Assembly: GCF_030817655.1 (NCBI RefSeq)
Contig: NZ_JAUSZM010000003.1
Location: 6,448,001-6,512,000 of the forward strand
Origin: Streptomyces sp. V4I2
Lineage (GTDB): Bacteria > Actinomycetota > Actinomycetes > Streptomycetales > Streptomycetaceae
Reading direction: 5' to 3'
DNA length: 64,000 nucleotides
This document shows, in pieces, positions 55,043 through 63,395 of the stretch. Under the pieces are notes generated by a model. The model did not search any database. It was given only the letters and a program-made list of their open reading frames with translations, and was not told where the DNA came from. Each line of letters starts with the position of its first letter. The stretch's first letter is position 1. Position numbers and translations under genes: made by a program.

Positions 55043-55699
55043 GTGCTCTTGCTCGCTCTGGATACCGCCACCCCCGCCGTCACCGTCGCGTTGTACGACG
55101 GCACGGACGTCATCGCCTCGTCGAGTCAGGTGGACGCGCGCCGGCACGGTGAGCTGCTGCTGCCGGCCGTCGACCGTCTGCTCGTCGAGGCCGGTCTCAC
55201 GCTGGACGCCGTCACCGGTGTCGTCGTCGGCATCGGCCCCGGCCCCTACACCGGGCTGCGCGTCGGCCTGATGACCGCGGACACCTTCGGGCTCGCCCTC
55301 GGTGTGCCCGTGCACGGTGTGTGCACGCTCGACGGCCTCGCGTACGCGGCCGACATCGAGAAGGGCCCCTTCGTCGTGGCGACCGACGCCCGGCGCAAGG
55401 AGGTCTACTGGGCGAAGTACGCCGACTCCCGCACCCGCCTCACCGACCCCGCGGTCGACCGGCCCGCCGACATCGCCGACCGGGTCGCCGGACTGCCGGC
55501 CGTCGGCGCGGGCGCGCTGCTCTACCCGGACACCTTCCCGGTCGCGCACGAGCCCGAGCACGTGTCCGCCGCGGCGCTCGCGCGGCTGGCCGCCGAGAGA
55601 CTGGCGGCGGGCGAGGAACTGCCCGCTCCGCGGCCGCTGTACCTGCGCCGCCCCGACGCCCAGGTCCCCAAGAACTACAAGGTGGTCACCCCCAAGTGA
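55043..55699 (+). CDS. tsaB: tRNA t6A synthesis protein TsaB
   Basis: TsaB of 218 aa, an inactive TsaD-like scaffold of the t6A complex. LLLALDTATPAVTVALYDGT opens the ASKHA fold; VVVGIGPGPYTGLRVGLMTA is the conserved motif near residue 70. First gene of a four-gene overlapping run (tsaB-rimI-tsaD-57292), with a leaderless-type promoter. The stop overlaps the rimI GTG. Confidence 0.95.
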   Translation: MLLLALDTATPAVTVALYDGTDVIASSSQVDARRHGELLLPAVDRLLVEAGLTLDAVTGVVVGIGPGPYTGLRVGLMTADTFGLALGVPVHGVCTLDGLAYAADIEKGPFVVATDARRKEVYWAKYADSRTRLTDPAVDRPADIADRVAGLPAVGAGALLYPDTFPVAHEPEHVSAAALARLAAERLAAGEELPAPRPLYLRRPDAQVPKNYKVVTPK

Positions 55700-56217
55700 C
55701 CGACACCGTGACCCGCACCATGACTCCTCGACTGCGCGAGATGCGCTGGTGGGACATCGACCCCGTGCTCGAACTGGAGCGGGACCTTTTCCCCGAGGAC
55801 ACCTGGTCCCGGGGGATGTTCTGGTCGGAGCTGGCCCACTCCAGAGGGTCCGAGGCGACCCGGCGGTACGTCGTCGCCGAGGACGCCGGCGGGCGGCTCG
55901 TCGGGTACGCGGGACTGGCCGCCTCCGGAGACCTGGCCGACGTACAGACGATCGCCGTCGCCCGCGACCACCAGGGCACCGGTCTCGGCGGACGGCTGCT
56001 GACCGACCTGCTGCGGGCCGCGACCACCTTCGAGTGCGCCGAAGTGATGCTGGAGTGCCGGGTGGACAACCTTCGCGCCCAGAAGCTCTACCAGCGCTTC
56101 GGGTTCGAGCCCATCGGTTTCCGGCGCGGCTACTACCAGCCGGGCAATGTGGACGCCCTGGTGATGAAACTGACCGACCCTTCGACTTCCCTGCAAGGAA
56201 CCGAGATCCATGGCTGA
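55696..56217 (+). CDS. rimI: Ribosomal protein S18-alanine N-acetyltransferase
   Basis: A GNAT enzyme of 173 aa. [20 protein letters not shown] and the acetyl-CoA loop [20 protein letters not shown] (R-x-x-G-x-G/A pattern) are typical of Rim[21 protein letters not shown] ends the domain. I chose GTG 55696, which overlaps the tsaB stop; an ATG eight codons later ([11 protein letters not shown]) is possible. Placement between tsaB and tsaD is common in bacteria. The end overlaps tsaD by 8 nt. Confidence 0.92.
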   Translation: MTDTVTRTMTPRLREMRWWDIDPVLELERDLFPEDTWSRGMFWSELAHSRGSEATRRYVVAEDAGGRLVGYAGLAASGDLADVQTIAVARDHQGTGLGGRLLTDLLRAATTFECAEVMLECRVDNLRAQKLYQRFGFEPIGFRRGYYQPGNVDALVMKLTDPSTSLQGTEIHG

Positions 56218-57295
56218 CGAACCGCTCGTCCTCGGCATCGAGACCTCCTGTGACGAGACCGGCGTCGGCATCGTCCAGGGCACCACCCTGCTGGCCGACG
56301 CCATCGCCTCCAGCGTCGACGAGCACGCCCGCTTCGGCGGGGTCGTGCCGGAGGTGGCCTCCCGGGCCCACCTCGAGGCGATGGTGCCGACCATCGACCG
56401 CGCGCTGAAGGAAGCGGGGGTGAGTGCGAAGGACCTGGACGGCATCGCCGTGACGGCCGGTCCGGGTCTCGCCGGTGCCCTGCTCGTCGGGGTCTCGGCG
56501 GCGAAGGCGTACGCCTACGCGCTCGGCAAACCGCTGTACGGCGTCAACCACCTGGCCTCGCACATCTGCGTGGACCAGCTGGAGCACGGGGCGCTGCCGG
56601 AGCCGACGATGGCGCTGCTGGTGAGCGGCGGCCACTCGTCCCTGCTGCTCTCCTCGGACATCACCTCCGACGTACGGCCGATGGGCGCGACCATCGACGA
56701 CGCGGCGGGCGAGGCCTTCGACAAGATCGCGCGGGTGCTCAACCTCGGCTTCCCGGGCGGTCCGGTCATCGACCGGTACGCCAAGGAGGGCGACCCGTCG
56801 GCCATCGCGTTCCCGCGCGGTCTGACCGGGCCGCGCGACCCGGCGTACGACTTCTCCTTCTCCGGGCTGAAGACGGCCGTGGCCCGCTGGATCGAGGCGA
56901 AGCGGGCGGCGGGGGAGGAGGTGCCGGTGCGGGATGTGGCGGCGTCCTTCCAGGAGGCGGTGGTGGACGTGCTGACCCGGAAGGCGGTCCGGGCCTGTCG
57001 CGACGAGGGCGTCGACCACCTGATGATCGGCGGCGGCGTCGCCGCCAACTCCCGGCTGCGGGTGCTGGCCCAGGAACGCTGCGAGGCGGCCGGGATCCGG
57101 CTGCGGGTGCCGCGGCCCAAGCTGTGCACGGACAACGGGGCGATGGTGGCGGCGCTGGGCGCGGAGATGATGGCGCGGGGCCGGGCCGCGTCGAGCTGGG
57201 ACCTGTCGGCGGACTCATCGCTCCCGGTGACGGAGCCTCATGTGCCGGGGCACGACCACGTTCACGAGGTCAGCAAGGAGAACCTGTACTCGTGA
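56210..57295 (+). CDS. tsaD: tRNA N6-adenosine threonylcarbamoyltransferase TsaD
   Basis: TsaD of 361 aa, which transfers the threonylcarbamoyl group to A37. [20 protein letters not shown] opens it; the metal-binding His pair is in [30 protein letters not shown] and [17 protein letters not shown] follow. Standard length. The ATG lies 8 nt inside rimI, and the stop overlaps the next GTG. Confidence 0.97.
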   Translation: MADEPLVLGIETSCDETGVGIVQGTTLLADAIASSVDEHARFGGVVPEVASRAHLEAMVPTIDRALKEAGVSAKDLDGIAVTAGPGLAGALLVGVSAAKAYAYALGKPLYGVNHLASHICVDQLEHGALPEPTMALLVSGGHSSLLLSSDITSDVRPMGATIDDAAGEAFDKIARVLNLGFPGGPVIDRYAKEGDPSAIAFPRGLTGPRDPAYDFSFSGLKTAVARWIEAKRAAGEEVPVRDVAASFQEAVVDVLTRKAVRACRDEGVDHLMIGGGVAANSRLRVLAQERCEAAGIRLRVPRPKLCTDNGAMVAALGAEMMARGRAASSWDLSADSSLPVTEPHVPGHDHVHEVSKENLYS

Positions 57296-57546
57296 CGGTC
57301 ACGTTGATGTGGGAGGCGAAGGCGGCCGAGGGGCGGGGCGGGGAACTGCTCGCCTGGGCGCGGGCGCAGGACCTGGCCGAGGCCCCGCTGCGGCGGGAGA
57401 CCTTCCGGGCGCCGGGGGACCGGGTGCTGGTCATCACGTGGTGGGATGCCGCGTACGACGCCGAGTTGCCCGAACTGCCGGAACCGGACGGCGAGTTGAT
57501 CACCCGGGCGGTGCATCGCTGGCGGTTCGAGCCGGTGGACGACTGA
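57292..57546 (+). CDS. Small hypothetical protein after tsaD
   Basis: An 84-aa soluble protein, [20 protein letters not shown] to [15 protein letters not shown] 57292 overlaps the tsaD stop, so it is coupled to the operon. Trp-rich and acidic; [20 protein letters not shown] suggests a small alpha/beta (dimeric barrel-like) fold. Function unknown. Its last 47 nt overlap the convergent DUF4253 gene. Confidence 0.75.
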   Translation: MTVTLMWEAKAAEGRGGELLAWARAQDLAEAPLRRETFRAPGDRVLVITWWDAAYDAELPELPEPDGELITRAVHRWRFEPVDD

Positions 57547-58219
57547 TCGGGGCGCGCGAGGCGTGGACGCCGGAGCCAGGTGAGCCGTGACGTTCAGTCA
57601 CGTCGGGGCAGGCGAGGTAGTGCTCGGCGGCCAGGATCTGGGCCTCATGCAGGTCTCGCGGGGGCGTGGCGGCCGAGAGGTGCAGGCTGCCGTGTCCGAA
57701 GGCCACGACCCGGGCGCCGAAGCGGTCCTCCCAGGAGCGGAGTACCGCCGACAGCTCGTCCGCGCCGATGTGGTTCGCCCCGCCCGTCCAGTGGAGCGCG
57801 GCCGGTGCGTCGGAGGCCCGTTCGACCTGGACCAGTGCGAGGCAGTGGGCCAGGTTCTCCCGCACGACGGTGGTCGCCACCTCGGCCGCGCACGTGTCGG
57901 GGTCGCGCCCCGTCGTAGCCGGTGTCGCGAGGCCCGGCCACTGCGGGAAGTCCGGCCAGGAGCCGGGCTCCCACCGGCCCCGGAGGTACTCGGTGGCGTC
58001 CACCGGAGCGCCCCCGTCGGCCCCGTGGCCGTGCCAGTCCTCGCAGTACTCGAGGAGGACGGGGTACAGGCCGGTCCGGCCCCGCTCGGCGCAGAGGCGT
58101 CTCCACCACACGTCCGCGTCCGGCAGCCTGCCGTCGCTCATCCACACCAGGCGGCCTGATCGGCCGTACGAGTCGATGATCCGGCCCGGCGGCAGGGATT
58201 CCGGCAACGATGGGTCCAT
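57500..58219 (-). CDS. DUF4253 protein
   Basis: A 239-aa soluble protein. The DUF4253 wording is clear in the second half (ELSAVLRSWEDRFGARVVAF then GHGSLHLSAATPPRDLHEAQ), and an N-terminal part includes LYPVLLEYCEDWHGHG. The family is common in Streptomyces and without known function; it often appears near stand-alone immunity-like genes. The ATG has no Shine-Dalgarno, but TAGATT stands 6 nt upstream on the same strand (58231-58226), so it may be leaderless. The C-terminal 30 residues run past the usual domain end. Confidence 0.83.
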   Translation of the reverse strand: MDPSLPESLPPGRIIDSYGRSGRLVWMSDGRLPDADVWWRRLCAERGRTGLYPVLLEYCEDWHGHGADGGAPVDATEYLRGRWEPGSWPDFPQWPGLATPATTGRDPDTCAAEVATTVVRENLAHCLALVQVERASDAPAALHWTGGANHIGADELSAVLRSWEDRFGARVVAFGHGSLHLSAATPPRDLHEAQILAAEHYLACPDVTERHGSPGSGVHASRAPISRPPARTASDAPPG

Positions 58220-58340
58220 GGCCGGAATCTACGGCCAGCCACTGACAACGGCCCTACGCCTGCGGAGTCGGCTCGCTCCCGTCGCTCGCGCGCCCGGGGT
58301 GCCGGGGGCCTGTGGCGTACCGGCACCCCGCAGCCGCGCG

Positions 58341-60671
58341 TCAGTCACCCGGGACGGCCGCCGACACCTTGGCCGACTCCGTCTCGCACCGCAGCCGGCG
58401 TTCCACGCCCAGTTCCCGCACCGGCCCGGTCAGCGTCAGTCGTGCCACATGCCGTACCTCCGTGCTGGACGCCCCCAACCGCAGCTCCAGTGCTCCCGGT
58501 TCGACCACGCGACGCCCTTGGCGGTCGGTGAACGCCGACAGGTCGGCGTCGAAGCGGAAGGTCACGCGGCTCGCCTCGCCGGGCTCCAGCTCCAGCCGCC
58601 GGTAGCCGATCAGCCGTACGTCCGGTCGCGTGACGCTCGCCACCGGGTCGTGCAGATACAGCTGGACGACCTCGGCGCCGGCGCGCTCGCCGGTGTTGCG
58701 GACCGTGACCGACACGTCGTACGAACCGTCCGTGTCCACTTCCGTCTGCGGGCCGCCCGTGAAGTCCTCCCAGGTGAACGCGGTGTACGCGCGCCCGTGC
58801 CCGAACGGGTACAGCGGCGTCGGGTCCAGGTTGGTGACGCCGGCCTTCAGGCCCAGCGGCGGCTGGAGGTACGTCCACGGCTGGCCGCCGGGGACGCGCG
58901 GGACGCTCACCGGGAGGCGGCCCGAGGGGTTCACGCGGCCCGACAGCACTCCCGCCACCGCCGGGCCGCCCTCCTCCCCCGGGAAGAAGGCCTGGACGAC
59001 GGCGGCGAGCCGGCCGTCCCAGCGGCCGAGCGCGTAGGGGCGGCCGGTCAGCAGGATCAGGACCACCGGGACGCCCGTCGCCACCAGTGCGTCCAGCAAC
59101 TCGCCCTGGGCGCCGGGGATGTGCAGGTCCGACGCGTCGCAGCCCTCGCCCGAGGTGCCCCGGCCGAACAGGCCCGCCCGGTCGCCGAGCACGGCCACGC
59201 AGACGTCCGCCTCGGCCGTCCGGGCCACCGCCTCCTCGAAGCCCGAGGTGTCCGGGTCCGAGACCCCGCAGCCCTCCGCGAACGTGACCTTCGCGTCGGG
59301 GAGTTCGGCCCGCAGCGACTCCAGCAGGGTCGGGATCTCGACACCCGTCGGCACCTCGGGATGGTGCGTGAGGACGTGGGACGGGAAGGAGTAGCAGCCG
59401 AGCATCGCCAGGGCGTCGTCGGCTCGCGGGCCGACCACCGCGATGCGGGTGTCCGGGGCCAGCGGCAGCAGTCCGTCCGGGTTGTCCAGCAGGACCACCG
59501 ACTCCTCGGCCAGACGGCGGGCCAGGGCGCGGTTCGCCGCCGAGTCGAGGGTGATCCGCCCGGCCGGCTCCGGGTCCCAGTCCTCGTCCAGCAGGCCCAG
59601 TTCGCACTTCTGGAGCAGCACCCGGCGGGCCGCGCGGTCGATCAGGGACTCGGGGACCGAGCCCGCCCTGACCGCCTCCAGCAGTGGTGTGCCGTAGCAC
59701 TTGAGCGTCGGCAGTTCCACGTCGACGCCCGCCGCCAGCGCCGCGTGCGCCGCCTCCGCCTCGGTCCCCGCCACCCGGTGCAGGGTCTGCAGGAAGCCGA
59801 TGCCGAAGTAGTCGGAGACCACCGTGCCGGTGAACCCCCACTGCTCCCGCAGGAGTTCGGTCAGCAGGCCGGTGTCCGCGTGGGCCGGGACGCCGTCCGT
59901 GTCGTTGTACGCGGCCATCACCGAGCGGGCGCCGCCCTCGCGCAGGGCCAGCTCGAACGGCGGGAGCGTCACATCGGCGAACTCCCGGATCCCGGCCCGC
60001 ACCGGGGCCTGATTGCGGGCGCCGGCCGAGGAGGCGTACCCGGCGAAGTGCTTGAGCGTGGCGATGATCCCGGCCGATTCGAGGCCGCGGACGTAGGCGG
60101 CGCCGACCGTGCCGACCAGATACGGGTCCTCGCCGATGGTCTCCTCCACCCGGCCCCAGCGCAGATCCCGTACGACGTCCAGGACCGGGGCGAGGCCCTG
60201 GTGGACGCCGACCGAGCGGAGGTCCTGGCCGATGCGGCGGGCCATCTCCTCGACCAGCTCAGGGTCGAAGGTCGCACCCCAGGCCAGCGGGACGGGGTAG
60301 GCGGTGGCCTGCCAGGCCGTGAAACCGGCCAGGCACTCCTCGTGGGCGATCGCGGGGATGCCGAAGCGGCCGGCCCCGGCGATACGGCGCTGGGCGCGGG
60401 CCAGCGCCCGCGCGCCCAGCACCGGGTCCACGGGGGCCGTGCCGAAGGGGCGGGTGAGCTGGCCCAGGCCGTGGGTGATCAGCTCGTCCCACTCGTAGTC
60501 CGCGGTCATTTCGCGCTGGAGGGGCGCGACTTCGCCGCCGTCCGTCGCAGTGGCGCCCACCCACACGCCGTAGAGCTGGGCGGTCTTCTCCTCCAGGGTC
60601 ATCCGGGAGAGGAGGTCGTCGACGCGGGCGGCGGCGGGCAGGGCGGGGTCACGCCAGGGCGCGGTGGTCAT
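58341..60671 (-). CDS. GH3 beta-glycosidase
   Basis: A 776-aa glycoside hydrolase of family 3. The N-terminal TIM-barrel domain has the nucleophile Asp287 in GTVVSDYFGIGFL and the sugar-binding KHFAGY. The C-terminal alpha/beta sandwich (ESVVLLDNPDGLLPL to about residue 580) is followed by the fibronectin-III-like domain (PLYPFGHGRAYTAFTWEDF onward). No signal peptide, so it cleaves imported xylo- or gluco-oligosaccharides in the cytoplasm. AGGAG before the ATG. It is divergent from a LacI regulator with repeat operators between, and a GH10 xylanase is next. beta-Xylosidase or beta-glucosidase cannot be separated by eye. Confidence 0.93.
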   Translation of the reverse strand: MTTAPWRDPALPAAARVDDLLSRMTLEEKTAQLYGVWVGATATDGGEVAPLQREMTADYEWDELITHGLGQLTRPFGTAPVDPVLGARALARAQRRIAGAGRFGIPAIAHEECLAGFTAWQATAYPVPLAWGATFDPELVEEMARRIGQDLRSVGVHQGLAPVLDVVRDLRWGRVEETIGEDPYLVGTVGAAYVRGLESAGIIATLKHFAGYASSAGARNQAPVRAGIREFADVTLPPFELALREGGARSVMAAYNDTDGVPAHADTGLLTELLREQWGFTGTVVSDYFGIGFLQTLHRVAGTEAEAAHAALAAGVDVELPTLKCYGTPLLEAVRAGSVPESLIDRAARRVLLQKCELGLLDEDWDPEPAGRITLDSAANRALARRLAEESVVLLDNPDGLLPLAPDTRIAVVGPRADDALAMLGCYSFPSHVLTHHPEVPTGVEIPTLLESLRAELPDAKVTFAEGCGVSDPDTSGFEEAVARTAEADVCVAVLGDRAGLFGRGTSGEGCDASDLHIPGAQGELLDALVATGVPVVLILLTGRPYALGRWDGRLAAVVQAFFPGEEGGPAVAGVLSGRVNPSGRLPVSVPRVPGGQPWTYLQPPLGLKAGVTNLDPTPLYPFGHGRAYTAFTWEDFTGGPQTEVDTDGSYDVSVTVRNTGERAGAEVVQLYLHDPVASVTRPDVRLIGYRRLELEPGEASRVTFRFDADLSAFTDRQGRRVVEPGALELRLGASSTEVRHVARLTLTGPVRELGVERRLRCETESAKVSAAVPGD

Positions 60672-60702
60672 GAAACTCCTGTCGGGGTGAATGGCCCTCT
60701 CG

Positions 60703-60734
60703 CGAATGTTTCGAGATGTAAGTCGAATGTTTTG
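60703..60734. promoter_or_regulatory. Repeat operators between GH3 and LacI genes
   Basis: CGAATGTTTCG (60703-60713) and CGAATGTTTTG (60724-60734) are direct repeats 21 bp apart, two helical turns; the first is close to a palindrome (CGAA...TTCG). They sit in front of the GH3 gene and are the likely binding sites of the divergent LacI protein. Confidence 0.65.
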
Positions 60735-60780
60735 GGAACCTAGGCCGGTGAGAGGGGTTCGTCAAGAGGTCGCGCAGGGA

Positions 60781-60786
60781 TACGAT
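60781..60786 (+). promoter_or_regulatory. -10 of a leaderless-type start for the LacI gene
   Basis: TACGAT ends 7 nt before ATG 60794; TTCGTC lies 17 nt upstream as a weak -35. No Shine-Dalgarno. Confidence 0.45.
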
Positions 60787-60793
60787 CGCCGCC

Positions 60794-61855
60794 ATGACAC
60801 CCCCGGAGCCCGCAGAAACCCGGACGACAACCCCGACGGCCGGACGGTCCGCACAGACCGCGACGCTCGCCGAGATCGCCCGCGAGGCCGGCGTTTCGGC
60901 GCCGACAGTTTCGAAGGTCCTGAACGGACGTGCCGACGTCGCCCCGGCGACCCGCAGCCGCGTGGAGGACCTGCTGCGCGCGCACGGCTATCGGCGCCGG
61001 CGTGCCGAGGCGAGCCGCTCGCCCCTGATCGACCTGGTCTTCCATGAGCTGGAGAGCGCCTGGGCGATGGAGGTCATCCGGGGTGTGGAGAACGTGGCGC
61101 GGGACGCCGGGCTGAGTGTGGTGCTGAGCGAGAGCGCCGGGCGGCTCACCCCCGGGCGGACCTGGGCCGACCAGGTCGCCGCCCGCCGTCCGCACGGTGT
61201 GGTCCTCGTGCTGTCCGGGCTCGACGAGTCCCAGCGCGCCCTGCTCAACAGCCGGTCCATCCCGTTCGTGGTGATGGACCCGGCCGGCAACCCGGGCGCC
61301 GACGTGCCCTCGATCGGCGCCACCAACTGGCAGGGCGGCCTCGCCGCGACCCGGCATCTGGTCGAGCTCGGCCACACCCGCATCGGCGCGATCACCGGAC
61401 CGTCCCGGATGATGTGCAGCCGCGCCCGCGTCGACGGCTACCGGGCCGCCCTGGAGACCGCCGGGCTGCCGGTCGACCCCGAGCTGATCGCGGCCGGCGA
61501 CTTCCACCACGAGGCCGGCTACCGGCGGGGCCTGGAACTGCTGCGCCGCCCGGACCGGCCCACCGCCGTCTTCGCCGGCAACGACCTCCAGGCGCTCGGG
61601 CTGTACGAGGCCGCGCGCGAGCTGGGACTGCGCATCCCGGAGGACCTGAGCGTGGTCGGGTTCGACGATCTGCCGGTGGCGCCCTGGGTGGGGCCGCCGC
61701 TGACGACCGTACGACAGCCCCTGACCGAGATGGCCGAGGCGGCCGCCAAGCTGGTGCTCGACCTCGGGCGGGCGGAAGGGACCCTGGCCGCCACCAGGGT
61801 CGAGCTGGCGACCAGCCTGGTGGTGCGGGCGAGTACGGGGGCGCCGCCGAGTTAG
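60794..61855 (+). CDS. LacI-family transcriptional regulator
   Basis: A 353-aa regulator. Helix-turn-helix and hinge: ATLAEIAREAGVSAPTVSKV, then LNGRADVAPATRSRVEDLLR (about residues 17-56). The periplasmic-binding-protein-like core follows (GVVLVLSGLDESQRALLNSR, AVFAGNDLQALGLYEAAREL, LSVVGFDDLPVAPWVGPPLT). By position it is the local repressor of the divergent GH3 gene and perhaps of the xylanase downstream, released by xylo-oligosaccharides, like BxlR-type repressors. The effector is inference. Confidence 0.92.
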   Translation: MTPPEPAETRTTTPTAGRSAQTATLAEIAREAGVSAPTVSKVLNGRADVAPATRSRVEDLLRAHGYRRRRAEASRSPLIDLVFHELESAWAMEVIRGVENVARDAGLSVVLSESAGRLTPGRTWADQVAARRPHGVVLVLSGLDESQRALLNSRSIPFVVMDPAGNPGADVPSIGATNWQGGLAATRHLVELGHTRIGAITGPSRMMCSRARVDGYRAALETAGLPVDPELIAAGDFHHEAGYRRGLELLRRPDRPTAVFAGNDLQALGLYEAARELGLRIPEDLSVVGFDDLPVAPWVGPPLTTVRQPLTEMAEAAAKLVLDLGRAEGTLAATRVELATSLVVRASTGAPPS

Positions 61856-61922
61856 TCGTGTTTCTGCGTTGACGGGTGTGGTGAGGCCCCTCACACTGCT
61901 CCGAAGCCAATCGGTTGCACAA

Positions 61923-61935
61923 CCGAAACTTTCGG
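61923..61935 (+). promoter_or_regulatory. CCGAAACTTTCGG palindrome overlapping the xylanase Shine-Dalgarno
   Basis: A perfect 13-bp palindrome 11 nt before the xylanase ATG. It matches the GAAA-N-TTTC pattern known upstream of Streptomyces xylanase genes. It overlaps the CGGAGG ribosome-binding site, so a bound repressor would block both transcript and translation start. Confidence 0.8.
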
Positions 61936-61946
61936 AGGCACCCGCA

Positions 61947-63302
61947 ATGAGATCTCTGAGAACAGGCTTATCCCTCGCATCCCTGACCTCCCTGGTGAGT
62001 GGCGTCGCGATGCTCGGCGCGCTGCTGGTCACCGTCCCCGCCGCGCACGCCGCCGACGCGCCCCTGCGCGACCTCGCCGCCGCCAAGAGCAAGGTCATGG
62101 GCACGGCGGTCACCGGGTCCAAGCTGACCGGGACGTACGGCGAGACCGCCGCCCGCGAGTTCAACGCGCTGACCCCCGGCAACGCCATGAAGTGGGGCTC
62201 GGTCGAGCCGGCCCGGGGCAGCTTCGACTGGGCCGAGGCCGACCGGATCGTCGACTTCGCGGAGGCCAACGGGCAGCAGGTGCGCGGTCACACCCTGGTC
62301 TGGCACAGCCAGAACCCGGGCTGGCTGACGAACGGCACCTGGACGCCGGCCCAGCTGAGCCAGCTGATGAACGACCACATCGCGTTGGAGGTCGGTCGCT
62401 ACAAGGGCCGGCTGGCCACCTGGGACGTCGTCAACGAGCCGTTCAACGAGGACGGCACCTACCGCCAGACCCTCTGGTACAACGGCCTCGGCGCCGACTA
62501 CATCGCCCAGGCCCTGACCGCGGCCCGCGCCGCCGACCCGGCCGCCAAGCTGTACATCAACGACTACAACGTCGAGGGCGTCAACGCGAAGAGCACCGCC
62601 CTGTACAACCTGGTCAAGTCCCTCAAGGAGCGCGGCGTCCCGATCGACGGGGTCGGGCTCCAGGCCCACCTCATCGTCGGCCAGGTGCCGTCCACCCTCC
62701 GGCAGAACATCCAGCGCTTCGCCGACCTCGGCGTGGACGTGGCGATCACCGAGCTGGACATCCGGATGCAGCTGCCGTCGGACAGCGCCAAGCTGACCCA
62801 GCAGGCCGCCGACTACAAGGCAGTCGTCGGCGCCTGCGTGGCGGTGGCCCGGTGCGTCGGCGTCACGGTGTGGGGCTTCACCGACTCCGACTCCTGGATC
62901 CCGGACACCTTCCCGGGGCAGGGCGCGGCGACGCCGTACGACGAGAACTACGCGCCGAAACCGGCGTACGAGGCGATCGCGCAGGCGCTCGGCGGCAGCC
63001 AGTCCACGGAGGGTTGTACGGCGACGTACAGCGTGACCAGTCAGTGGAGCACCGGCTTCACGGGGCAGGTGCGGATCGCCTGCTCCGGGGCCGCGCTGTC
63101 GTCGTGGAAGGCCGACTGGACGTACGGCGCGGGGCAGCGGATCACGCAGGCCTGGAACGCGACCTGCGCCCAGACGGGGACGGCGGTCAGCTGCTCCAAC
63201 GCCTCCTACAACGGGACGGTGGCGGACGGCGGGTCGGTGACCTTCGGGTTCAACGCGTCGTGGGGCGGGAGCAATCCGGTGCCGGTGGTGACACTGGGGT
63301 GA
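61947..63302 (+). CDS. Secreted GH10 endo-xylanase with CBM2
   Basis: A 451-aa endo-1,4-beta-xylanase. The signal peptide ends at AHA (residue 35). The GH10 barrel spans about 40-348, with acid/base Glu164 (TWDVVNEPFNE) and nucleophile Glu269 (AITELDIRM); GHTLVWHSQNPGW and YINDYNVEG are typical. A very short linker (GGSQSTEG) leads to a CBM2 (about 355-451) with the usual end-to-end Cys pair and surface Trp. It cuts xylan outside the cell; the products would feed the GH3 enzyme. ATG after CGGAGG. Confidence 0.96.
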   Translation: MRSLRTGLSLASLTSLVSGVAMLGALLVTVPAAHAADAPLRDLAAAKSKVMGTAVTGSKLTGTYGETAAREFNALTPGNAMKWGSVEPARGSFDWAEADRIVDFAEANGQQVRGHTLVWHSQNPGWLTNGTWTPAQLSQLMNDHIALEVGRYKGRLATWDVVNEPFNEDGTYRQTLWYNGLGADYIAQALTAARAADPAAKLYINDYNVEGVNAKSTALYNLVKSLKERGVPIDGVGLQAHLIVGQVPSTLRQNIQRFADLGVDVAITELDIRMQLPSDSAKLTQQAADYKAVVGACVAVARCVGVTVWGFTDSDSWIPDTFPGQGAATPYDENYAPKPAYEAIAQALGGSQSTEGCTATYSVTSQWSTGFTGQVRIACSGAALSSWKADWTYGAGQRITQAWNATCAQTGTAVSCSNASYNGTVADGGSVTFGFNASWGGSNPVPVVTLG

Positions 63303-63318
63303 GGCGATCCTGAGAAGG

Positions 63319-63388
63319 TGAGAATTTCCGAAGAAAACCGTCTCCCACCCCCGTCCCTAACATTCTCCTAATAATTCGGACTTACGTT
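63319..63388 (+). promoter_or_regulatory. LCP upstream region: TGAGAATTTCCGA motif and candidate -10
   Basis: TGAGAATTTCCGA (63319-63331) is identical to the motif before glmS. TAATAAT (63369-63375) and TACGTT (63383-63388, 7 nt before the GTG) are both possible -10 elements. No Shine-Dalgarno. Confidence 0.4.
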
Positions 63389-63395
63389 CCTACCC

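Noticed and set aside
57666-60743. Plus-strand open frame of 1025 codons opposite DUF4253 and GH3
   Set aside because: Complement shadow of two well-supported minus-strand genes; no motif seen in its translation.
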